Source of the DNA: Gemmatimonadota bacterium
GTDB lineage: Bacteria > Gemmatimonadota > Gemmatimonadetes > Gemmatimonadales > Gemmatimonadaceae
Direction: 5' to 3'
Assembly: GCA_016714015.1 (NCBI GenBank)
Contig: JADJNZ010000010.1
Span: 62,001 to 126,000 of the forward strand
DNA: 64,000 nucleotides
Below the pieces are notes generated by a model. The model did not search any database and was not told the origin of the DNA. It saw only the letters and a program-made list of their open reading frames with translations. Made by a program: the position numbers and the translations under genes. Positions 1-8,207 of the stretch are shown here, piece by piece. Numbering within the stretch: position 1 is the stretch's first letter; each line of letters begins with the position of its first letter.

Positions 1-683
1 ACCCGAACGACTGGCTGACCGACATGAAGCAGCAGCCCTCCATCGGGACCTGGCAGAAGTTCTCCAGCGACTCGGCGGCGGGCGACACGATCCCGTTCCG
101 CGGCAACCCGCAGGGCTCGGTCCCGACGCACGGCCTCGCCGTCGCGTCGTGGCAGGTCTCCTACGCGGTGATGCCCGCGACGATCGACTCGCTCTCCGGC
201 GTCGCGAACCCCGTCGCGGCGGACGCGCGGTCGCTCGAGAACGGCCGCAAGCTCTACCAGATCAACTGCGCGGTCTGCCACGGCGACCTCGGCGACGGCA
301 ACGGCGCGCTCAAGCAGCTCAACCCGATGTACGGCTTCGCTCCGCCGATCAACGGCGCGGCGACCCAGGCGCGGACCGATGGCTACATCTTCGGCATGCT
401 GCGCAACGGGCGCGGCCTGATGCCACCCCAGAACCGCATCCCCGAGGAGATGCGCTGGGATGTGGTGAACTACCTGCGCGGCCTCCAGGGCCGCTACGCC
501 GTCCAGACCGGCCCGGTCGGGTTCCCCGGCCAGACCGGCACCGCGCTCCCGGGCTACTCGAAGGTCGGCCCGACGGTCCCGCACCCCTACGCGCGGCCGA
601 GCACGACGGGCATCACCCTGAAGGCCGAGAAGCCCGCTGGTGAGGCCAAGGCCGACCCGGCGCACAACGGAGGTCACGAATGA
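1..683 (+). CDS. actE: Alternative complex III mono-heme cytochrome c subunit ActE (5' end outside window)
   Basis: Mono-heme cytochrome c subunit of alternative complex III, which passes electrons from membrane quinol toward a cytochrome c or terminal oxidase on the periplasmic side. The frame is open to base 1, so the ATG at 24 is internal and the true start lies upstream. A single CxxCH heme site (CAVCH) is at 267-281. A later GLMPP stretch is a candidate for the axial Met ligand. The N-terminal run containing MKQQP and then NPQGSVPTHG resembles the ActE region before the heme domain. The C-terminus is Pro/Gly rich. The stop overlaps actF by 4 bases (ATGA), which supports the ActE/ActF assignment. 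The rest of the act operon should lie upstream of this window. Confidence 0.85.
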   Translation, partial: PNDWLTDMKQQPSIGTWQKFSSDSAAGDTIPFRGNPQGSVPTHGLAVASWQVSYAVMPATIDSLSGVANPVAADARSLENGRKLYQINCAVCHGDLGDGNGALKQLNPMYGFAPPINGAATQARTDGYIFGMLRNGRGLMPPQNRIPEEMRWDVVNYLRGLQGRYAVQTGPVGFPGQTGTALPGYSKVGPTVPHPYARPSTTGITLKAEKPAGEAKADPAHNGGHE

Positions 684-2023
684 GCGGCCAGCACCATTAC
701 TCCCCGCCGCGCGACCAGTTCGTCGGCATCCTGCAGAAGAAGTCGATGCCGGCCGCCCTCAAGAAGGGCGGACTCGTGGTCGGCGTCCTCGGCATGATCC
801 TCTTCGCCGTCGGGGCGGCCACCGGAGAGGCGCGGGCCTGGCAGGCCTTCCTCCTCAACTGGCTCTTCTTCACCACCATCGCCTCGGCCGCCGTCATGTT
901 CTCGGCGGTGCAGCGCATCACCACCGCGCGCTGGTCGCGCGGCGTGATCCGCTTCCTTGAGGGGTATGTCGCCTTCCTGCCGATCGCGGCGGTCGGCCTG
1001 CTCGTGATCATCATCGGTGGCAAGTCCCACATCTATCCGTGGTGGGACCTGGTCGGCACCGGCGAGCTGATCAAGGAGAAGGAGACCTACTTCAATCACG
1101 GGTTCTTCTACGCCCGCTCGGTGATCGCGTTCGGCGCGCTGTTGCTCCTGCAGGTCTGGTACGTCTGGACCTCGGTCCGCCTCGACGTGGGCATCACGCC
1201 GGAGCATGGCGCCTCGTGGGCCGCCGGCCTGCGCGCGAAGATGCGCGCCGGCTTCGGCGAGGAGCGGCGCGAGCTGCACTCGACGCACTCGCTGCAGGGC
1301 AAGCTCGCGGTGATCATGGCGATCGTCTTCGGCTTCGCCTGGTGCGTCCTCGCGTGGGACCACTCGATGTCGCTCGACTTCCACTTCTTCAGCACCATGT
1401 ACGGCTGGCAGGTCTTCATGGGCGGCTGGCTCGTGGCGCTCATGACGTGGGCCGTGCAGCTCCGGTGGTGGAAGGGCCAGTTCCCCGAGCTCCCCGAGCT
1501 GATCACCGACAAGCACTACCACGACATCGGCAAGCTCTGCTTCGCGTTCACCGCGTTCTGGGGCTACCTGACCTTCTCGCAGTTCCTGATCATCTGGTAC
1601 GGCAACCTCGCCGAGGAGACGCACTTCTTCACGCTGCGGCTCTCGGGCGCGTGGAAGCTGACGACCATGGCCGCCGCGGTCCTCACCTTCGTCGTGCCGT
1701 TCTTCGGCCTGCTCTCGGTCAAGGCCAAGCTCTACTCGCCGACGATGATCCTCTTCGCGGCGGCGTCGTTCGTCGGCCTCTGGTTCGCGCGCTACACCGA
1801 GATCTATCCGTCGATCTACGGCACGCGCGTCGATCATGCGCCGCTCGGGTTCTGGGAGCTCGGCATCTTCGCCGGCTTCCTCGGGCTCTTCGTCTGGAGC
1901 TACGCGCAGTTCATGGACGCGTTCCCCAAGGCGCAGGTCTTCAAGATGACGTCGCCCTACCGCGACGAGGTGCAGGTCCCGGTGAATCCGGACACGATGG
2001 AGCCGCTCCCGGCGCACGAGTAG
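680..2023 (+). CDS. actF: Alternative complex III integral membrane subunit ActF
   Basis: Polytopic inner-membrane protein of 447 aa with about ten hydrophobic segments. The first is near residues 32-50 (GGLVVGVLGMILFAVG), then many evenly spaced ones to the C-terminus. In alternative complex III, ActF is a paralogue of the NrfD-like quinol-site subunit ActC. Conserved His and Asp residues occur in and near the helices, for example LAWDHSMSLD near residue 230. The ATG overlaps the actE stop (ATGA), so translation is probably coupled. It appears to be the last gene of the operon here, since a tRNA gene with its own promoter follows. Confidence 0.87.
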   Translation: MSGQHHYSPPRDQFVGILQKKSMPAALKKGGLVVGVLGMILFAVGAATGEARAWQAFLLNWLFFTTIASAAVMFSAVQRITTARWSRGVIRFLEGYVAFLPIAAVGLLVIIIGGKSHIYPWWDLVGTGELIKEKETYFNHGFFYARSVIAFGALLLLQVWYVWTSVRLDVGITPEHGASWAAGLRAKMRAGFGEERRELHSTHSLQGKLAVIMAIVFGFAWCVLAWDHSMSLDFHFFSTMYGWQVFMGGWLVALMTWAVQLRWWKGQFPELPELITDKHYHDIGKLCFAFTAFWGYLTFSQFLIIWYGNLAEETHFFTLRLSGAWKLTTMAAAVLTFVVPFFGLLSVKAKLYSPTMILFAAASFVGLWFARYTEIYPSIYGTRVDHAPLGFWELGIFAGFLGLFVWSYAQFMDAFPKAQVFKMTSPYRDEVQVPVNPDTMEPLPAHE

Positions 2024-2156
2024 CGCGACGCGGGGGGCAGGTGACGGGGGCGGCGTGCCGAGGTGGCGCGCCGCCCTCTCGCGCGTTCAAGAGCCCCGAG
2101 ATCGTGCTGGCGCGGTCGAGGCGCGGACGTCCATTCGCTGGAGGCGGCGGCCTGAT

Positions 2157-2162
2157 TATATT
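2157..2162 (+). promoter_or_regulatory. -10 box of the tRNA-Ala promoter
   Basis: TATATT lies 8 bases before the first tRNA base in otherwise very GC-rich DNA, the right distance for transcription to begin at or just before the mature 5' end. No good -35 hexamer is visible. The rest of the gap 2024-2156 is GC-rich and shows nothing else I can name. Confidence 0.5.
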
Positions 2163-2170
2163 GTGTTCGC

Positions 2171-2243
2171 GGGGCGTTAGCTCAGCTGGGAGAGCACCTG
2201 CTTTGCAAGCAGGGGGTCGCCGGTTCGATCCCGGCACGCTCCA
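2171..2243 (+). tRNA. tRNA-Ala (anticodon TGC)
   Basis: Folds as a complete cloverleaf. The acceptor stem is GGGGCGT with ACGCTCC plus discriminator A at 2243. The D stem is GCTC/GAGC, the anticodon stem CCTGC/GCAGG with loop TTTGCAA (TGC at 2204-2206), and the T stem GCCGG/CCGGC with loop TTCGATC. The third acceptor pair is G-U, the alanine identity element. CCA is not encoded (next bases are TCG). Confidence 0.97.
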
Positions 2244-2249
2244 TCGCAG

Positions 2250-2276
2250 GCGCCGGGCCACCTCGTGGTCCGGCGC
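2250..2276 (+). terminator. Hairpin after tRNA-Ala
   Basis: A 12-bp stem (GCGCCGGGCCAC with GTGGTCCGGCGC, one G-U pair) closes a 3-base loop seven bases after the tRNA. Only TTC follows rather than a long T-tract. The remaining leader to 2424 is C/T-rich with no other feature I can support. Confidence 0.6.
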
Positions 2277-2424
2277 TTCGCCGTTCCGGGGGACAGGACC
2301 CGCGGGCGCGCGGCTCGCCCCCCTCCGGCCCTCACGCGGCCCGCACGCCCCTTCGACCGACGGGAACCCCCGTCCGACGCGTCCGGTTCATCCCTGAGTC
2401 CATCCTCCACCCTTCTCTCCGATC

Positions 2425-2892
2425 ATGAGCGCCTCCGTCCCCGCCATCGGCACGCCCGCCCCCGACTTCACGCTCGACACCACCGCCGGCAGCGCGGTCA
2501 CGCTCTCGAGCTTCCAGGGCAAGCAGAACGTCCTGCTCGCGTTCTTCCCCCTCGCCTTCACCTCCACCTGCACGGCCGAGCTCTGCGCCTTCAGCGACGA
2601 CTACTCGGCTTTCGCGGGGAAGGACGTGACGGTGATCCCGATCAGCGTCGATGCCGTGCCGTCGCTCAAGGAGTTCAAGGCGAAGTACGCCATGGGCGTC
2701 GATCTCGCCTCCGACTTCAAGCGGACCGCCTCGCGCGCCTACGATGTGCTGCATCCCGAGCGCTACTTCTCGCAGCGGGCCTACTTCCTGATCGACAAGG
2801 CGGGCGTGGTGCGCTGGTCCTACGTCGAGGCGACGCCGGGCACCAAGCGGGAGAACGCCGAGATCCTGGCCGAGATCGCGAAACTGAGCTGA
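2425..2892 (+). CDS. Peroxiredoxin (AhpE/PrxQ-like, AhpC/TSA family)
   Basis: Cytoplasmic thiol peroxidase of 155 aa that reduces hydrogen peroxide and organic hydroperoxides. The peroxidatic motif PxxxTxxC is present as P42, T46 and C49. A second cysteine at C54 sits at the +5 spacing of the PrxQ/Bcp resolving cysteine. The surrounding FFPLAFTSTC is also typical of AhpE-type enzymes, so the subclass is uncertain. The N-terminus shows the usual GxxAPDFTL start of the thioredoxin fold. The gene has its own leader after tRNA-Ala and ends in a long hairpin shared with the convergent heat-shock gene, so it is probably monocistronic. The electron donor cannot be told from the sequence. Confidence 0.88.
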   Translation: MSASVPAIGTPAPDFTLDTTAGSAVTLSSFQGKQNVLLAFFPLAFTSTCTAELCAFSDDYSAFAGKDVTVIPISVDAVPSLKEFKAKYAMGVDLASDFKRTASRAYDVLHPERYFSQRAYFLIDKAGVVRWSYVEATPGTKRENAEILAEIAKLS

Positions 2893-2904
2893 CCGGCGGT
2901 TGCG

Positions 2905-2954
2905 GACGCAGGCCGCAGGACGAGGGGCGACGCCCTCATCCTGCGGCCTGCGTC
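2905..2954. terminator. Bidirectional hairpin between peroxiredoxin and hsp20 genes
   Basis: Two 22-base arms (from GACGCAGGCCGCAGG to CCTGCGGCCTGCGTC) pair with a single mismatch around a short loop. The hairpin sits exactly between the two convergent stop codons (2892 and 2957). There is no T-tract on either side, so its action as a terminator is inferred from position. Confidence 0.7.
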
Positions 2955-2956
2955 GT

Positions 2957-3397
2957 TCACGCCACGGTCACGTCGATCTTCCGCGCCCGAGGGGCTTCCT
3001 TCGGCACCACCACCGTCAGCAACCCGTTGGCGAAGCTCGCGGCGATCCGGTCTTCCGACACTGCCTGCGGCAGCTGGAACGTCCGCTTGAACGCGCCCTG
3101 CACGCGCTCGGCCACGTGCCACTTCGGGGCGGCGGCCTCGGTCGTCGTCGCGGTCGTCGCTCGCTTCTCACCGCGGACCGTCAGGACGCCCTGCTCCAAC
3201 GTCACCTCGACCTGCTCGGGGGCGATGCCGGGCAGCTCGATCTCGAAGCGATAGCCGTCCGCCTCCTCGCGCACATCCGTCGCGGGACTCCAGGTCGCCG
3301 GCGCGGCCGCGGCGCGACCGAACGCATCCTCGAAGAGGCGGTCGACCTCGCGGCGGAGCGTGAAGAGCGGGGGCAGGGTCGTCGTGCGATATACCAT
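2957..3397 (-). CDS. Small heat-shock protein, Hsp20/alpha-crystallin family
   Basis: ATP-independent holdase chaperone of 146 aa that binds unfolding proteins. A short N-terminal arm (MVYRTTTLPPLFTLRREVDRL) leads into the alpha-crystallin domain from about residue 38. It contains the ELPG and GVLTVRGEK strands and the NGLLTVVVPK signature near the end. The start at 3397 is preferred over longer upstream ATGs because GGAGGATCG sits at good distance before it and the extra 63 codons upstream are basic, low-complexity sequence unlike the family. The gene is divergent from the sensor kinase at 3612 and convergent with the peroxiredoxin. No CIRCE element was found in the 214-base gap. Confidence 0.9.
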   Translation of the reverse strand: MVYRTTTLPPLFTLRREVDRLFEDAFGRAAAAPATWSPATDVREEADGYRFEIELPGIAPEQVEVTLEQGVLTVRGEKRATTATTTEAAAPKWHVAERVQGAFKRTFQLPQAVSEDRIAASFANGLLTVVVPKEAPRARKIDVTVA

Positions 3398-3561
3398 GGG
3401 TCGATCCTCCGAAGGGCAGATGTGAGACGCTGATGGCACAGGCACCCGTGTGCCCGTCTGTCTCCTCCTCGCGCATGCGGTGTGCCCGCGCCGCCCGGCC
3501 GTCACGGCACATCCCTCTGCCGACGCGACCGGAGCCGCTGTCAGCTTGACCGTTCCCGACC

Positions 3562-3591
3562 TTGTCGCGCGCCCCGGCCGCGGCATAGCTT
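3562..3591 (+). promoter_or_regulatory. Candidate promoter of the PAS sensor kinase
   Basis: TTGTCG (3562-3567), an 18-base spacer and TAGCTT (3586-3591) precede the ATG at 3612 by 20 bases. TAGCTT recurs as a -10-like box before the permease gene at 10863. The rest of 3398-3611, the hsp20/kinase divergent gap, shows no further element I can support. Confidence 0.4.
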
Positions 3592-3611
3592 CCGCTCATC
3601 CCTCCGCACCG

Positions 3612-5162
3612 ATGACCACCCCGCCCACCCTGCCGACCGACGCGGACGCGCGCGCTGCGCGCGCCCTCCGTGCCCTCGCCGGCATCAGTGCGGAACTCGC
3701 CTCGGCACGCGCCCTGGAGACGAGCATCGAACGGATGCTCACCACGGTGCGCGAACTGGTGGAGGCGTCGGAGACGGCCGTCTGGCTGCACGCGCCGCAG
3801 GGCATCATCCGCGGGTGGACCAGCGGCGGGACGAGCATCACCGAAGCGGAGGTGCGAGTCGGACTCGCGGCCGGGGGCGTCCCGGGCGGTCCGCACATCG
3901 AACCGATCGTCCTTGGCGAGCGACGGGTGGGCGTTCTCGCGCTGCGTCTCACGCGCCCCCTCGCGTCCGAGGAGCGGTTGCTCGTCACGGCGCTCGCGAA
4001 TCTCCTCGCGCCCGAGCTCACGCACGCCGAACGGTCGCGCCAGCTCGAGGTGGAGGTGGCCTCGCGCACGGCCGAGATCGAGCGGGGGCGGCGATTCACC
4101 GAGAAGATCATCGACTCGCTGCCGCTCGGGCTCTACGTGATCGACCGCGAGTATCGCATCCAGAGCTGGAACCGCAAGCGCGAGACCGGCATGCAAGGCG
4201 TCTCGCGCGAGGAGGCGCTCGGCCGCACGATCTTCGAGATCCTGCATCGCCAGCCGGCGGAGATGCTCCGGCGCGAGTTCGATGACGTCTTCTCGACGGG
4301 CCGGATGCAGGAGTACCAGATGGAGTCGCTCGCCTCCGGCGAGCAGCGGACCTACCGCATCACCAAGATCCCGATGCGGCTCGGGGACGGCGCGGTCACG
4401 CATGTGATCACGATCGGCGAGGACATCACCGACTGGCGGCAGGCGCAGGAGCGGTTCACGCAGGCGGAGAAGCTGGCGGCGATCGGCCAGCTCGCGGCCG
4501 GCGTCATGCACGAGATCAACAACCCGCTCGCGACCATCGCCGCCTGCGCCGAGTCGCTCGGCTACCGGATGGAGGACCTGGAGCGCTCCGGCGTCACCAT
4601 CGCACCCGAGACGCAGGACTTCCTCGACATCATCGACAAGGAGGTCGTGCGCTGCAAGCAGATCGTCGACGGCCTGCTCGACTTCAGCCGGCCCAAGCAG
4701 CCGCGCAAGGAGCGGGTCGACCTCAACGACGTCATCCAGCGGACGCTCTTCCTCCTCAAGCATCACGTCCGCTTCAAGCGCCTCCATGTCGAGACCGAGC
4801 TCGACCCGCTCCTCGGCCGCGTGCCGCAGGCCAACACCGAGCAGCTCGTGCAGGTCTTCATGGCGCTGCTGCTCAACGCCATGGATGCGATGGGCGAGAA
4901 GGGCACGGTGCGCATCGTCACCCGTCGTGACGGCGACACGTCGGCGATCGCCGAGGTGGTCGACACCGGGCACGGGATCGCGCGCGGCGAGCTCGGCAAG
5001 ATCTTCGAGCCGTTCTACACCACCAAGCCGCAGGGGCAGGGCACTGGGCTCGGCCTCAGCATCTGCTATGGCATCGTGCAGGAGCACGGGGGGAGCATCG
5101 AGGTGGACAGCATGCTGGGGCAGGGGAGCACCTTCCGCGTGATCCTCCCGGTGGTGGGCTAG
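3612..5162 (+). CDS. Soluble PAS-domain sensor histidine kinase, NtrB-like
   Basis: Two-component sensor of 516 aa with no membrane segment. A GAF-like N-terminal region (about residues 15-145) and a short coiled stretch are followed by a PAS domain (about 160-280) and HisKA with phospho-acceptor H300 in VMHEINNPLA. The HATPase domain ends in GTGLGLSICYGIVQEHGG. The HEINNPL form is typical of NtrB/AtoS-type kinases. The frame is open upstream to 3450, but the first 54 codons would overlap the heat-shock promoter region and look non-coding, so the ATG at 3612 is chosen. The stop abuts the ATG of the regulator at 5163. The signal sensed is unknown. Confidence 0.85.
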   Translation: MTTPPTLPTDADARAARALRALAGISAELASARALETSIERMLTTVRELVEASETAVWLHAPQGIIRGWTSGGTSITEAEVRVGLAAGGVPGGPHIEPIVLGERRVGVLALRLTRPLASEERLLVTALANLLAPELTHAERSRQLEVEVASRTAEIERGRRFTEKIIDSLPLGLYVIDREYRIQSWNRKRETGMQGVSREEALGRTIFEILHRQPAEMLRREFDDVFSTGRMQEYQMESLASGEQRTYRITKIPMRLGDGAVTHVITIGEDITDWRQAQERFTQAEKLAAIGQLAAGVMHEINNPLATIAACAESLGYRMEDLERSGVTIAPETQDFLDIIDKEVVRCKQIVDGLLDFSRPKQPRKERVDLNDVIQRTLFLLKHHVRFKRLHVETELDPLLGRVPQANTEQLVQVFMALLLNAMDAMGEKGTVRIVTRRDGDTSAIAEVVDTGHGIARGELGKIFEPFYTTKPQGQGTGLGLSICYGIVQEHGGSIEVDSMLGQGSTFRVILPVVG

Positions 5163-5831
5163 ATGAAGGTCCTGGTCATCGAGGACGACCCGACGGTCGG
5201 GCAGTTCGTCAAGCGCGGGCTCGAGGAGCAGCGCTGGTCGGTGGATCTCGTCGCCGACGGCGAGGAGGGCGAGGCGCTGGCGCGGTCGCAGCCGTACGAC
5301 ATCATCGTGCTCGACCTGCGCCTCCCGGGGCGCACGGGGCAGCAGGTGCTGCGGAACCTGCGCGCCCGCGGGTTCGAGAAGCCGGTACTCGTGCTCACGG
5401 CGCAGGACGCGGTCGACGCGAAGGTCGAGACGTTGCGGGCCGGCGCCGACGACTACGTCACCAAGCCGTTCGCCTTCGAGGAGCTGCTGGCGCGCGTCGA
5501 GGCGCTCGCCCGGCGGCCGCGCGCGATCGTCTCCCCGCGCATCACCGTCGCCGACCTCGTGGTCGACCTCGACGCCCGCGAGGTCTCGCGCGCGGGCAAG
5601 GCCGTCGAGCTCACGCCGAAGGAGTTCCTCGTACTCGAGTACCTCGCCCGGCACGCGGGGCGCGTCCTCTCGCGCACGCTCATCACCGAGTACGCCTGGG
5701 GCTATCACTTCGACCCCGGCACCAACATCGTCGATGTGGTGATCAACCACCTCCGCAAGAAGATCGACGCGCCGCACGACAAGAAGCTCATCACCACCGT
5801 GCGCGGGGTGGGCTACGTGCTCAAGGCCTAG
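5163..5831 (+). CDS. OmpR/PhoB-family response regulator
   Basis: DNA-binding response regulator of 222 aa. The receiver domain has acidic pocket residues D8 and D9, phospho-acceptor D51 (LDLRLPG) and the conserved Thr and Lys in VLTA and VTKPF. From about residue 127 there is a winged-helix Trans_reg_C domain containing LTPKEFLVLEYLARH and the closing TTVRGVGYVL signature. It abuts the NtrB-like kinase and lies 8 bases before a second, membrane-bound kinase. That second kinase is the class that normally partners OmpR-type regulators, so it is the likely cognate sensor. A palindrome near the end of the second kinase gene (7324-7340) is a possible target site. Confidence 0.92.
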   Translation: MKVLVIEDDPTVGQFVKRGLEEQRWSVDLVADGEEGEALARSQPYDIIVLDLRLPGRTGQQVLRNLRARGFEKPVLVLTAQDAVDAKVETLRAGADDYVTKPFAFEELLARVEALARRPRAIVSPRITVADLVVDLDAREVSRAGKAVELTPKEFLVLEYLARHAGRVLSRTLITEYAWGYHFDPGTNIVDVVINHLRKKIDAPHDKKLITTVRGVGYVLKA

Positions 5832-5839
5832 GGCGGCGC

Positions 5840-7339
5840 GTGCGGACGATCCGCGGGCGGCTGACGCTGGCGTACGCGGTCGCGCTCGCCGCGACGCTCC
5901 TCGTCTTCGCGGCCGTGATGCTCTCGGCCAGCCGCCGCTCGGCCGAACGCGTGCTGCAGATGCGCGTGGAGAGCATCGCGCGCCTCGGCTCCCGCGTGCT
6001 CGAGCAGGCGGGGACGAGCCTCTACGGCAGCGTCGTCATCCCCGAGGATTCGGTCCTCCGCGCGCTCCCGCCGCTCTCGGCGAGCGTGGGGAGCCGGTTG
6101 GCCGCGCTACCGGGCTTCGTGCTCGTCGCGGACACGGGACGACTCCTCTATGCCAGCGCGCCGGTCGCGGCCCTCCAGGAGAAGGACCAGACGAAGCTGA
6201 TCTCCGCGATCCTTCGCGCCTTCACGCCGGAGCGTCCCGCGGGATTCATCACGCTCGATTCGCTCCCGGGTCGCCTCTTCGTCCGCGTGAACTTCGAACG
6301 CCCGGCCCAGCGCGGCCCCGCGCTGCGGGTCGTCGCGGCCGAATCGGCGGAGGAACTCGAGTTCTACCGGCTCGACATCTTCACGCCCATCCTCATCGCC
6401 TTTCCGCTGATCTTCGTCCTCTCGGTGTTCGCCGCGTGGGCGCTCGCGGGGGCGTATCTCGAGCCGGTGAACCACCTCATCGCCGACATCGAAGCGATCC
6501 AGGACGGGCGATCGCTCCACCGCCGGCTCCCGGTGGAGAGCGGCGAGAACGAGCTCGACCGGGTGGCGGAGAAGGTGAACGCGATGATCGCGCGACTCGA
6601 GGGCTCCTTCGCCGCACTGCGGCGCTTCACCGCGGACGCGAGCCACGAGCTCAAGACGCCGCTCACCGTGATGCGCGCGGACATCGAGCGCGCCATGTCG
6701 GCCCCGAACGTCCCGCCTGACCTGCTCCCGCCGCTCGAGGAGGCGCTCGCCGAGTCGGCTCGGATGGCGGACCTGGTGGACTCGCTGCTCACGCTGGCGA
6801 GGGCCGACGAGGGTCGGTTCGACATCCACCGCGAGCGGGTGGACCTGCACGCGATGGTCGAGGACGTCTACGAGACGGCGACGATCCTGGGGGAGGGGCA
6901 GGGGGTGAGGGTGTCGCTGGTCGCCATCGAGCCGGTGCAGGTGCTGGGCGACCCGGTCCGGCTGCGCCAGCTGTTCCTCAACCTGATCACGAACGCCGTC
7001 AAGTACACGGGGCCGGACGGGTCGGTGACCGTGGCCCTCGAACGGCGTGGGGACCAGGCGGCCTTCGCGGTACACGACACCGGGCTGGGCATCGCCGCCG
7101 CCGACCTGCCGTTCATCTTCGACCGGTTCTGGCGCGCCGACCGGGCGCGCTCGCGGGCCTCGGAGCGGGGCGGCTTCGGCCTCGGGCTCGCGATCGCCCA
7201 GTGGATCGCCCATGCGCATGGCGGGGCGATCAATGTGGCCTCGCGCCTGGGGCGCGGGAGCACCTTCACGGTGACGATCCCGGCGGAGCCGGCCGCTGCG
7301 CCCCCGGCGAAAGCTCACGGGGCATTAAGCGAATCTTAA
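5840..7339 (+). CDS. Membrane sensor histidine kinase with HAMP domain
   Basis: Inner-membrane sensor of 499 aa starting at GTG. TM1 lies at about residues 9-27, a periplasmic sensory region at about 30-175, and TM2 at about 178-200 (PILIAFPLIFVLSVF). A HAMP linker follows, then HisKA with phospho-acceptor H269 (ASHELKTPLTVM) and a HATPase domain ending in GFGLGLAIAQWIAHAHGG. The arrangement is that of kinases such as QseC or CusS. It follows the OmpR-type regulator by 8 bases and is its probable partner. The ligand is unknown. The stop codon lies inside a palindromic element upstream of the tonB promoter. Confidence 0.9.
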   Translation: MRTIRGRLTLAYAVALAATLLVFAAVMLSASRRSAERVLQMRVESIARLGSRVLEQAGTSLYGSVVIPEDSVLRALPPLSASVGSRLAALPGFVLVADTGRLLYASAPVAALQEKDQTKLISAILRAFTPERPAGFITLDSLPGRLFVRVNFERPAQRGPALRVVAAESAEELEFYRLDIFTPILIAFPLIFVLSVFAAWALAGAYLEPVNHLIADIEAIQDGRSLHRRLPVESGENELDRVAEKVNAMIARLEGSFAALRRFTADASHELKTPLTVMRADIERAMSAPNVPPDLLPPLEEALAESARMADLVDSLLTLARADEGRFDIHRERVDLHAMVEDVYETATILGEGQGVRVSLVAIEPVQVLGDPVRLRQLFLNLITNAVKYTGPDGSVTVALERRGDQAAFAVHDTGLGIAAADLPFIFDRFWRADRARSRASERGGFGLGLAIAQWIAHAHGGAINVASRLGRGSTFTVTIPAEPAAAPPAKAHGALSES

Positions 7340-7340
7340 T
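7324..7340. promoter_or_regulatory. Operator-like palindrome upstream of tonB
   Basis: ATTAAG and CTTAAT form a perfect inverted repeat around five bases (CGAAT), a rare AT-rich island in this DNA. It ends 10 bases before the proposed -35 of the tonB promoter, a position typical of an activator site, and overlaps the end of the kinase gene. Binding by the regulator encoded at 5163 is only a guess. Confidence 0.4.
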
Positions 7341-7350
7341 CTTCCCCCGA

Positions 7351-7379
7351 TTACCAGCGTCATCCGGCGCCCCTAGTTT
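7351..7379 (+). promoter_or_regulatory. Promoter of the tonB-exbB-exbD operon
   Basis: TTACCA (7351-7356), a 17-base spacer and TAGTTT (7374-7379) lie upstream of the GTG at 7453, leaving a leader of about 67 bases. Confidence 0.5.
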
Positions 7380-7452
7380 CCGGCCACGGTCGACGCCCTG
7401 ACGAACGATCCCGGGCGCCGTCACGCGACTTTTCACCCTCGGAGACGTACGC

Positions 7453-8166
7453 GTGTTCAACAACCTGATCGAGTCGAAGCCGCAGAAGACGCGCTCGCTG
7501 GGCTCGACGATCTTCTCCATGGTCTTCCATGGCCTCGTGATCACCGGGTCGCTCATCGCGACCAAGCAGGTCGGTGAGGCGGTGGCGGAAGAGGTGATGC
7601 AGAAGGTCGATTTCGTCGAGATCAAGAAGGACGAGCCGCCTCCGCCGGATGAGCCGCCGCCGCCGCCGCCCGACGCGGTCGCCGCGCCGCCGGTGGCGAA
7701 GGGCTTCCAGGTGCTCACCGCGCCGATCAACATCCCGGACGTGATCCCGGAGATCGACCTGTCCAAGAAGCTCACGAACGAGGATGACTTCTCGGGTCGT
7801 GGCGTGGCGGGCGGCATCGCGGCGGGCGTGGTGGGTGGCCAGGCGCAGACCATCCAGACGGACCAGCCCTACTTCGACTTCCAGGTCGAGAAGCCGGTGG
7901 CGCCGGTCCCGGGCACGGGCGTGCCGCGCTACCCGGACATCCTCCGTTCCGCCGGCGTCGAGGGCGAGGTGCTCGCGCAGTTCGTCGTCGACACGACGGG
8001 CCGCGTGGAGCTCAACACCTACAAGACGATCCGCAAGTCCCATGACCTGTTCGAAGCGGCGCTGCGTAGTGCGCTGCCCAACATGCGCTTCCTGCCGGCC
8101 GAGGTCGGCGGACGCAAGGTGAAGCAGCTCGTCCAGCAGCCGTTCGTCTTCGCCCTCCAGAAGTAG
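7453..8166 (+). CDS. tonB: TonB-family energy transducer
   Basis: Periplasm-spanning transducer of 237 aa that couples the ExbB/ExbD proton motor to outer-membrane receptors. A cytoplasmic N-terminus and one membrane anchor (about residues 20-38, TIFSMVFHGLVITGSLIA) come first. A Pro-rich linker follows (about 56-75). The C-terminal domain (about 150-237) contains VPRYPDILRSAGVEGEVLAQ and the VQQPFVF end. The GTG start at 7453 has GGAG at 7441-7444, 8 bases before it. The gene heads a run with exbB (8208), exbD (8976) and a second exbD (9455), so a complete energising complex is encoded together. Confidence 0.88.
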   Translation: MFNNLIESKPQKTRSLGSTIFSMVFHGLVITGSLIATKQVGEAVAEEVMQKVDFVEIKKDEPPPPDEPPPPPPDAVAAPPVAKGFQVLTAPINIPDVIPEIDLSKKLTNEDDFSGRGVAGGIAAGVVGGQAQTIQTDQPYFDFQVEKPVAPVPGTGVPRYPDILRSAGVEGEVLAQFVVDTTGRVELNTYKTIRKSHDLFEAALRSALPNMRFLPAEVGGRKVKQLVQQPFVFALQK

Positions 8167-8207
8167 ACCAGACCCTTCCCTATCCGACCCATCAGGAGAT
8201 TCGTCGC

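Noticed and set aside
3398..3450. Possible RNA thermometer or CIRCE element upstream of hsp20
   Set aside because: Only a weak 5-bp stem (GGCAC/GTGCC) was found, it does not mask the ribosome site, and no CIRCE repeat is present.
3450..3611. 54-codon N-terminal extension of the PAS kinase
   Set aside because: It overlaps the hsp20 promoter region, has no conserved sequence, and a promoter-like box lies inside it.
3168..5777. 869-codon minus-strand open frame spanning the kinase and regulator
   Set aside because: Antisense to two clear signalling genes and the hsp20 gene; composition is biased and no motif is seen.
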